Positions 22,850-27,963 of a stretch of DNA of 27,963 nt are shown piece after piece. The DNA is taken from NCBI GenBank assembly GCA_003562655.1, contig PWUC01000054.1:1-27963 (forward strand), read 5' to 3'. How positions within the stretch are numbered: position 1 is the stretch's first letter; each line of letters begins with the position of its first letter. The notes under the pieces are model-generated. The model worked only from the letters and a program-made list of their open reading frames with translations, was not told the origin of the DNA and ran no database searches. A program made the position numbers and the translations under genes. This stretch comes from Clostridia bacterium (GTDB lineage: Bacteria > Bacillota_E > SLMV01 > PUMD01).

Positions 22850-23830
22850 GTGACACTGCAATCTCGTACCAATGACCCGAGTCATATAATGAAGCGGTTG
22901 ATTGAGAGCATTCAGCGCGCGATCGTGGGCAAGGAAAGGGTGATCCGCAACCTGGTACTGGCCCTGGCCATCGGACGGCACGTTCTGGTGGAGGACGTCC
23001 CCGGGGTCGGCAAGACCACCCTGATCAAGGCCCTGGCCCGCTCGATCGACCTGAGCTTTCGCCGCATACAGTTCACGCCCGACCTTCTGCCGAGCGACAT
23101 CACCGGGACATCCGTTCTCAACCCGGAGGATTCCAGCTTCAGCTTCAAGAAGGGGCCGGTCTTTCACAATATCGTCCTCGCTGACGAGATCAACCGGGCC
23201 TCCCCCAAGACCCAGTCCTCTCTTTTGGAGTGTATGGAAGAGGGCCAGGTCACAATGGACGGGGTCAGCTATCCCCTGCCCCGGCCCTTTCTCGTCATGG
23301 CAACGCAGAATCCCATCGAATACGAGGGAACCTTCCCCCTACCCGAGGCCCAGCTCGACCGGTTCTCCCTTTCGCTGAAGGTGGGATATCCCGCACCGGC
23401 AGAGGAGAAGGAGATGTTGAGCCGGCTTAAGGACCGGGACGCCCTGGAAGGTATGCAGCCGGTGGTCCAGGTCGAGGAAGTCACCGCACTGCGCCCGGCA
23501 GTTGAACAGATCTTCACGTCTGAGTCCCTGATGGACTACATCGTGCGCATAGCCAGGGCAACCCGGGATGACGATGACATCTACCTCGGAGCCAGCCCGC
23601 GAGCATCCCTGATGCTGCTCAAATTGAGCCAGGCCCTGGCCCTGTACGAGGGAATGGACTACGTGATTCCCGACCATGTGAAGGAGATGGCACCGGCGGT
23701 CCTGCGTCACCGTCTGATACTGACCCCCGAGGCCCGCTGGGAAAATCGATCCCCCGAGAGGACCATCGGCAGGATACTGCGCCACATGCCGGTACCCGGA
23801 ACAGATCAACTCTCGCCCCGGCGAGCGTGA
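22850..23830 (+). CDS. MoxR-family AAA+ ATPase
   Basis: A 326-residue AAA+ ATPase of the MoxR group, proposed to act as a chaperone that remodels or inserts metal cofactors into partner proteins. Walker A is PGVGKTTL (51-58), Walker B NIVLADEINRASPKTQ (107-122), and sensor 1 VMATQNPIEYEGTFPLPEAQ (149-168). The lid has GASPRASLMLLKLSQALAL. The GTG start at 22850 follows AAGGGAGAG closely, with a short spacer; ATG 22889 would remove 13 residues but has no ribosome site. The stop overlaps a GTG of the next gene (GTGA), so expression with the DUF58 protein is probably coupled. MoxR, DUF58 and transglutaminase genes recur together in many bacteria. Confidence 0.94.
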   Translation: MTLQSRTNDPSHIMKRLIESIQRAIVGKERVIRNLVLALAIGRHVLVEDVPGVGKTTLIKALARSIDLSFRRIQFTPDLLPSDITGTSVLNPEDSSFSFKKGPVFHNIVLADEINRASPKTQSSLLECMEEGQVTMDGVSYPLPRPFLVMATQNPIEYEGTFPLPEAQLDRFSLSLKVGYPAPAEEKEMLSRLKDRDALEGMQPVVQVEEVTALRPAVEQIFTSESLMDYIVRIARATRDDDDIYLGASPRASLMLLKLSQALALYEGMDYVIPDHVKEMAPAVLRHRLILTPEARWENRSPERTIGRILRHMPVPGTDQLSPRRA

Positions 23831-23841
23831 GGTGTGACGCA

Positions 23842-25203
23842 TTGCATAGAACTGTCCCGAGACGAAAGAGAAGCAGGTACGGGGCTATCCGTGAGGTGAT
23901 CGGCCGCAGCGCCCGGAGACTGTCCGGAGGTGTCACCCTGGTCGAAACCTGGCCTCCCCTGGTCGTGATCGGGTTTCTTGTGCTCTCCCGCGTCGCGGGT
24001 GGAAGCCTGCCCAGGATGCTCTTCCGCGTTTCTTTCCTGTTGTTCATCACCAGCTACTTCTGGACGCGCATCATGATGTCCAACCTGGAATGCATATACG
24101 ATTCCGATCGCAGAGAGCTGCAGCGCGGCGATGAGGTTGAGCTGACCCTGCGCTTCGACAACGAGGGATTCATACCCATCACCCGGCTGGAGGCTGTGGG
24201 CACACTCCCCGGCCAGCGCGAGGAGGACCAGTGGAAGCTGGCCAGTTCGGTGCCGGGACTGGCGAGCCGGTTGATGCAGCGAAAGACCACGCTGCAGGAA
24301 CACGGGCACTACCGCCTGGGTCCCGTGACCTTTCGGGTCAGCGATCCCTTTGGCTGGTTTGAGGGCGAGGTGGACATATACGGAGATCGCTACGTGACGG
24401 TGTATCCCCGGGTCATGCCCATCAGGGGGGGCAACCTGCCCCTCAGGCGTCCCTTTGGATCCCTTCGCACCCGGATCCGTTCCTTTGCTGATCCTTCGAA
24501 CCTGGCCGACATCCGCCCTCTGCAGCCCGGGGACAATCCCAAACACATCCACTGGCCGACCTCAGCCCGGATGGGCAAACCATATGTGCGCGAGTTTGAG
24601 CTGACCGCATCGGGTGAAGTGCACATCATGATCGACCTGTCCTCCGACGACGCCCTCACTGGATCCGGCGAAGAACAGTCGCCTGACGCAGCCGGGCCAT
24701 TTCCCTCAGTCACTGCCAGGGAACAGGGCTTCGATGTGGCTGCCGGGCTGGCGGCGAACTGTCTGCAGAGTGACCTGTCCGTCGGACTAATCGCCCGGGG
24801 GAGGGAGGATCACTCCCTCGAGCCAGGCAAGGGCGGCGACCGGCTCCGCACGATCCTCAGATCTTTAGCGTACTCGCGGACCGACTGCCCCGTGCCGGTG
24901 GACCTGGTACTGGAACAGGTGGGACACTCCCTGGGCAGTGGGAGCACCCTGCTTCTTGTGACCGGTCTGTTGACCCCGACCCTGACCTCCCGTCTGACTT
25001 CCCTGGTCCGACTGGGACTGGGCGTGGCGGTCTTTCTCATAGCGGAAACTGATCACGGAGTACCGGGCCTCGATCTGCGCACCGAATCAACATCCAGAAC
25101 CCGACCCTTTTCCTGCTGGGTGGTTCCGAGCAGCAGCAGTTTTCTCAGCCTGGACAGCGCCGTGGAGCAGCGCACCCGGTTTGCATCACGAAACGCTCTT
25201 TAG
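23842..25203 (+). CDS. DUF58-domain membrane-associated protein
   Basis: A 453-residue protein with two membrane segments near residues 39-75 (PPLVVIGFLVLSRVAG and RVSFLLFITSYFW), then a beta-rich region and a VWA-like DUF58 domain. The DUF58 hallmark is ADIRPLQPGDNPKHIHWPTS, near 220-240, followed by REFE and an aspartate of a possible metal site in IMIDLSSDD. I favour TTG 23842 because GAGGTG lies seven bases upstream; GTG 23827, overlapping the moxR stop, is the alternative and adds five residues. The family is thought to work with MoxR and the downstream transglutaminase protein in envelope assembly. There is an extended C-terminal region with few known motifs. Confidence 0.9.
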   Translation: MHRTVPRRKRSRYGAIREVIGRSARRLSGGVTLVETWPPLVVIGFLVLSRVAGGSLPRMLFRVSFLLFITSYFWTRIMMSNLECIYDSDRRELQRGDEVELTLRFDNEGFIPITRLEAVGTLPGQREEDQWKLASSVPGLASRLMQRKTTLQEHGHYRLGPVTFRVSDPFGWFEGEVDIYGDRYVTVYPRVMPIRGGNLPLRRPFGSLRTRIRSFADPSNLADIRPLQPGDNPKHIHWPTSARMGKPYVREFELTASGEVHIMIDLSSDDALTGSGEEQSPDAAGPFPSVTAREQGFDVAAGLAANCLQSDLSVGLIARGREDHSLEPGKGGDRLRTILRSLAYSRTDCPVPVDLVLEQVGHSLGSGSTLLLVTGLLTPTLTSRLTSLVRLGLGVAVFLIAETDHGVPGLDLRTESTSRTRPFSCWVVPSSSSFLSLDSAVEQRTRFASRNAL

Positions 25204-25233
25204 ACTCAAGGGTCTTTTTTGGGAGATGAAGGC

Positions 25234-27684
25234 ATGTTGATCGACAGCATAAGGGCTGAACACAGAGCCGGAGAGGCCGATTCCTTCGTCACGGCCAACC
25301 GGAGAATTCTCCGGTACCTGGACGGCGCGGCCCAACTCCTGCATGGCCTGCTGATCATGATGATGTACCACTCCCTGACGGAGTTCATGGGACTGCCCCG
25401 CGACCCCATAAGCTGGGCCGCAGCCGTTGCACTGGTCTTTGTGACCGCCCTCGCAACCGCTTTCTGGTCCGGGGTCAGCCTGGCCCTGGTTGTGCTGTTT
25501 TTCACATCTCCGCTGTGGGTGTCGATCGCCCTTCGGTACTGGCCTGAGACCGTCGACATGATCCTGGAGTTTTTCGCCCGCTGGATCATCTTCCTCGCCG
25601 AGGCCTATCGGGGAACCCTGGTCGGGATGCCCGTGGACCTGGGCTACTTCACCCTGGCGCTCATCCTCACGCTTCTGGCCGGCTGGGGCTGGACCTGCGT
25701 GCGGCGCAATGCCGGTGGATTATCCGTGGTGCCGGCCCTGGGCGTTCTGTTGTTCCAGTGGTTTTTCTTCTTCGATACCGCCGAGCGATATCTCCCCCTG
25801 TACCTTCTGGCCGCGGGGCTGATGGTCTCCATCCTCCAGTATCGCCGTTGGATTCGCCCTGAACACCTGGCCGTGATGAGGCGCTTCTCCCTGGGTTCGG
25901 TCCTGTTTTCTGTCACCGCCCTGCTTCTGCTGGTGATGACAGCGTCAGCAATCATGCCCGACGAGGCCCCCACCTGGAGCCTGACAAGGGCTAGACGGTG
26001 GTTCACCTCCACCTTCCCCGTCTTTGACCGCGTCAGGGGCGAATCGGGAACGGGCACAAGGGGGGCAACGTGGTTTTCGCTGAGCCTGTCCGGTTATGGG
26101 CCGGCCACGGCCCTCGGGGGACCGCTGCAGCTCGACCACTCTCCCGGCTTTTCGCTGACCCTGCAGGTCAGGTTCGGCCATGTGGATGATCTTTCCTTTC
26201 CTCTTTACCTCAAGGGAAGGACACTGGGACACTATACCGGCCGCGGGTGGCTGCCCGAACAGGATGAGCACTGGGAGTGGTTCGAACCCGGGACCCGGCT
26301 GCCGCGATTGATACCGCCCGACCTGAGAACCCAGCAACTCATACAAAAGATCACCCCCCTGCATCTGGAGACCAATACCCTGTTCGCCGCAGGAGACATC
26401 AGGGAGGTACGCCTGCCGGAGGCGGCCCTGGACCCGAGCCACACGGGGGGCGAGGTGGTGGCCAAGAGCGGCTACGGCGACGTCATCGGCTACAACATGC
26501 TCCGCAGAGATGACACCTATACAACCCTTTCCCAGGTCCCGTACTGGGAGATTGATCCCTCGGCTCTCGCAGCCGACGACGTCAACCTGGAGGCACTGGG
26601 TCCCTACCTGGCCCTTCCCGATGAGGTTCCCGCCCGCGTCAGGGACCTGGCTCACGAAATCGCGGGCGATGTCGAGGGTCACTACCACAAGGCGCAGGCC
26701 ATCAGCCGCTACCTGCGCCAGCTTCCCTACTCCCTGGATGTGTACGCCATCCCTGCCGACCGCGAGTTCACCGATCACTTCCTCTTCCACCAGCAGCGGG
26801 GATACTGCAGCTATCACTCCACCGCCCTGGCCGTGATGCTTCGCGCCGTGGGCGTTCCGACCCGGTGGGTTCAGGGGTTTCTGGTCTCCGGCGATGACAT
26901 GGAAGAGGCAGAGGATGACCCGGAGCTGTTGACCGGCATCGTACCCCTGTCATCTGCCCACGCGTGGGTGGATGTGTGGCTCGCAGATCATGGATGGGTG
27001 CCCTTCGAGGCCACACCAACCTTTCCGTCGATAGACCACACCCTCGCCCTACCCCACGATCCATCAATGCCGGACGACGGCCCCCCTGCCGATGACATGG
27101 ACCATGAAAGACCCTGGCTGCCCCTCGACCCCGATGAGGAGCTGCTGTTTCCCGACGATGATCTGGGCCCCGGGCTGCCCGCGGCCCGCACCTGGCAGCA
27201 GCTCCTGATCCTGTCAGCTGCCGGGATCGCGACCCTTCTTGTGGCGGCATCAACGGCCCTCTTCTTCCTGGTGCGACGCCGGGACACCCGGATCGCCGGC
27301 AGGGCCCTGCAGTCCATTCTGGGATCGGCCGCTGCATCGGGCAGTCCTGCAGAGCAGGTGGTATTGTCTGCAGTCCTGTCCATTTCCTATCTCAGCCGGG
27401 GACTCCGACTGCCCATCGAGGGCCTGACGCCCAGGGAATTCGCCGCCAGTGTCGCAGATCAGTCGGATGAAGCCGGTCCAGGGTTCACCCGCCTGATCGG
27501 AATCTATGAACAGCTCGCCTACGGCGGGCAGAGCATCCCGGAATCCACCGGAGAGCAGGCGCAGGAGATCTTCCGGGAGATCATGCGCACCCTCCGGAAG
27601 GAGCTGGGACTCAGACAGTATGTCACAAGAGTCTACCTGGACCATCTCGGCGGTATGAGAGAACTGATCGCATCAATCCTGTGA
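25234..27684 (+). CDS. Transglutaminase-domain membrane protein (TgpA/DUF3488 type)
   Basis: An 816-residue membrane protein. It has an N-terminal block of five or six membrane segments (about 28-240), an outside-facing region, and a papain-like transglutaminase core. Catalytic candidates are C525 in RGYCSYHSTALAVMLRAVGVP, H576 in SSAHAWVDVWL, and E592 in VPFEATP. Glutamate stands where many transglutaminases have aspartate, which is common in related Firmicute proteins. A last membrane segment near 653-675 is followed by a cytoplasmic DUF4129-like tail (GLTPREFAASV). ATG 25234 has GGGAGA seven bases upstream; TTG 25219 is in frame but unsupported. It is the final gene of the moxR operon and probably processes or cross-links envelope proteins; no substrate is evident. 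Confidence 0.93.
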   Translation: MLIDSIRAEHRAGEADSFVTANRRILRYLDGAAQLLHGLLIMMMYHSLTEFMGLPRDPISWAAAVALVFVTALATAFWSGVSLALVVLFFTSPLWVSIALRYWPETVDMILEFFARWIIFLAEAYRGTLVGMPVDLGYFTLALILTLLAGWGWTCVRRNAGGLSVVPALGVLLFQWFFFFDTAERYLPLYLLAAGLMVSILQYRRWIRPEHLAVMRRFSLGSVLFSVTALLLLVMTASAIMPDEAPTWSLTRARRWFTSTFPVFDRVRGESGTGTRGATWFSLSLSGYGPATALGGPLQLDHSPGFSLTLQVRFGHVDDLSFPLYLKGRTLGHYTGRGWLPEQDEHWEWFEPGTRLPRLIPPDLRTQQLIQKITPLHLETNTLFAAGDIREVRLPEAALDPSHTGGEVVAKSGYGDVIGYNMLRRDDTYTTLSQVPYWEIDPSALAADDVNLEALGPYLALPDEVPARVRDLAHEIAGDVEGHYHKAQAISRYLRQLPYSLDVYAIPADREFTDHFLFHQQRGYCSYHSTALAVMLRAVGVPTRWVQGFLVSGDDMEEAEDDPELLTGIVPLSSAHAWVDVWLADHGWVPFEATPTFPSIDHTLALPHDPSMPDDGPPADDMDHERPWLPLDPDEELLFPDDDLGPGLPAARTWQQLLILSAAGIATLLVAASTALFFLVRRRDTRIAGRALQSILGSAAASGSPAEQVVLSAVLSISYLSRGLRLPIEGLTPREFAASVADQSDEAGPGFTRLIGIYEQLAYGGQSIPESTGEQAQEIFREIMRTLRKELGLRQYVTRVYLDHLGGMRELIASIL

Positions 27685-27912
27685 TCAGGCCTCCTTTTTC
27701 GATGCAGCCTGCTGCCTCATGGCCCGGGACATGTAGCCGCCGACCCGTCCGGTCTCAGCGGCGCTCAGACCCGACCAGCCCCGCTTCCTGACTTCTTCCA
27801 GAAGTCCCAGCTGGGCCGCCGCGTACAGCTTCATGCCGAAGTGAGTTCCGTCCTTTTTGCGCAGGTCCTTTTTGCTTATCATCGGATCCTTTTTTTTCTC
27901 GTCGCGGCTCAT
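27685..27912 (-). CDS. Small spore protein resembling alpha/beta-type SASP
   Basis: A 75-residue basic protein. LYAAAQLGLLEEVRKRGWSG followed by LSAAETGRVGGYMSRAMRQQ resembles the DNA-binding alpha/beta-type small acid-soluble spore proteins, whose core is a K-Y-E-I-A-x-E-x-G helix and a G-x-V-G-G-x-x-x-x helix-turn. These coat spore DNA and protect it. The two glutamates that normally form the Gpr protease cleavage site are absent (LYAAAQLG). ATG 27912 has only a weak GAGAGA next to it. ATG 27882 (65 residues) has AAAAGGA four bases upstream and may be the true start. Its stop abuts the stop of the convergent transglutaminase gene, with no spacer. Confidence 0.7.
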   Translation of the reverse strand: MSRDEKKKDPMISKKDLRKKDGTHFGMKLYAAAQLGLLEEVRKRGWSGLSAAETGRVGGYMSRAMRQQAASKKEA

Positions 27913-27941
27913 TCTCTCGAACTGCCGCGCATGTCGCCGTA

Positions 27942-27963
27942 TCTCACGGTCTAGACCGTGAGA
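27942..27963. repeat. Perfect 22-bp palindrome at the window end
   Basis: Arms TCTCACGGT and ACCGTGAGA flank a central CTAG, self-complementary over all 22 bases, ending on the last base. It is 30 bases upstream of the spore-protein start. It could be an operator, part of a longer inverted repeat cut by the edge, or an assembly fold-back. Confidence 0.6.

Noticed and set aside
1..27963. CRISPR array, prophage or toxin-antitoxin/defence module
   Set aside because: I saw no regularly spaced repeats, phage structural genes or nuclease-ATPase defence pairs. The DnaE, endonuclease III and MoxR genes are in ordinary housekeeping contexts.

Overview
The window looks like chromosomal DNA of a GC-rich, endospore-forming, probably anaerobic member of the Firmicutes (Bacillota). 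The reasons are: YtrH- and YtrI-like sporulation proteins next to dnaE, a short protein resembling alpha/beta-type small acid-soluble spore proteins, strong AGGAGG-type ribosome binding sites with frequent TTG and GTG starts, and a tungsten/molybdopterin aldehyde:ferredoxin oxidoreductase. A deep clostridial-type lineage would fit (Moorella-, Symbiobacterium- or Limnochordia-like), but I cannot fix the genus from sequence alone.

Layout. 1-1397: an L,D-transpeptidase cut by the window start, then a tRNA-Leu(CAA) with its own promoter and terminator. 1488-2875: a complete IS701-type insertion sequence with terminal inverted repeats and a CTAG target duplication; its transposase has a frame change at a run of nine A. 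3113-7374: an aldehyde ferredoxin oxidoreductase, a multiply frameshifted alpha/beta-hydrolase pseudogene and an aldo/keto reductase, all on the minus strand. 7375-9281: low-coding DNA holding a small secreted Spy/CpxP-like protein and what looks like the 5' part of a decayed group II intron. 9282-12973: an orphan OmpR-type response regulator, a GNAT acetyltransferase, a HemG-like flavodoxin and a formamidase/acetamidase-family protein.

13343-22524 is the conserved housekeeping core. A minus-strand dnaE-fxsA-mrp operon lies divergent from ytrH-ytrI. A second minus-strand operon, aspartate aminotransferase-murD-nth, converges on ytrI. It links amino-acid metabolism, peptidoglycan precursor synthesis and base-excision repair. 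22850-27684 is a moxR-DUF58-transglutaminase operon of the common type thought to assemble or mature cell-envelope proteins. A convergent spore-protein gene abuts its end.

The first ~13 kb is accessory: IS, pseudogene, intron remnant, orphan regulator, long non-coding gaps. The last ~15 kb is tightly packed. I found no CRISPR array, prophage, toxin-antitoxin pair or recognisable defence system. The most unusual items are the transposase frame change, the intron remnant beside an orphan regulator, the multi-frame pseudogene, a duplicated 18-bp palindromic repeat upstream of the formamidase, a spore protein lacking the usual protease-site glutamates, and a perfect 22-bp palindrome at the last bases of the window.
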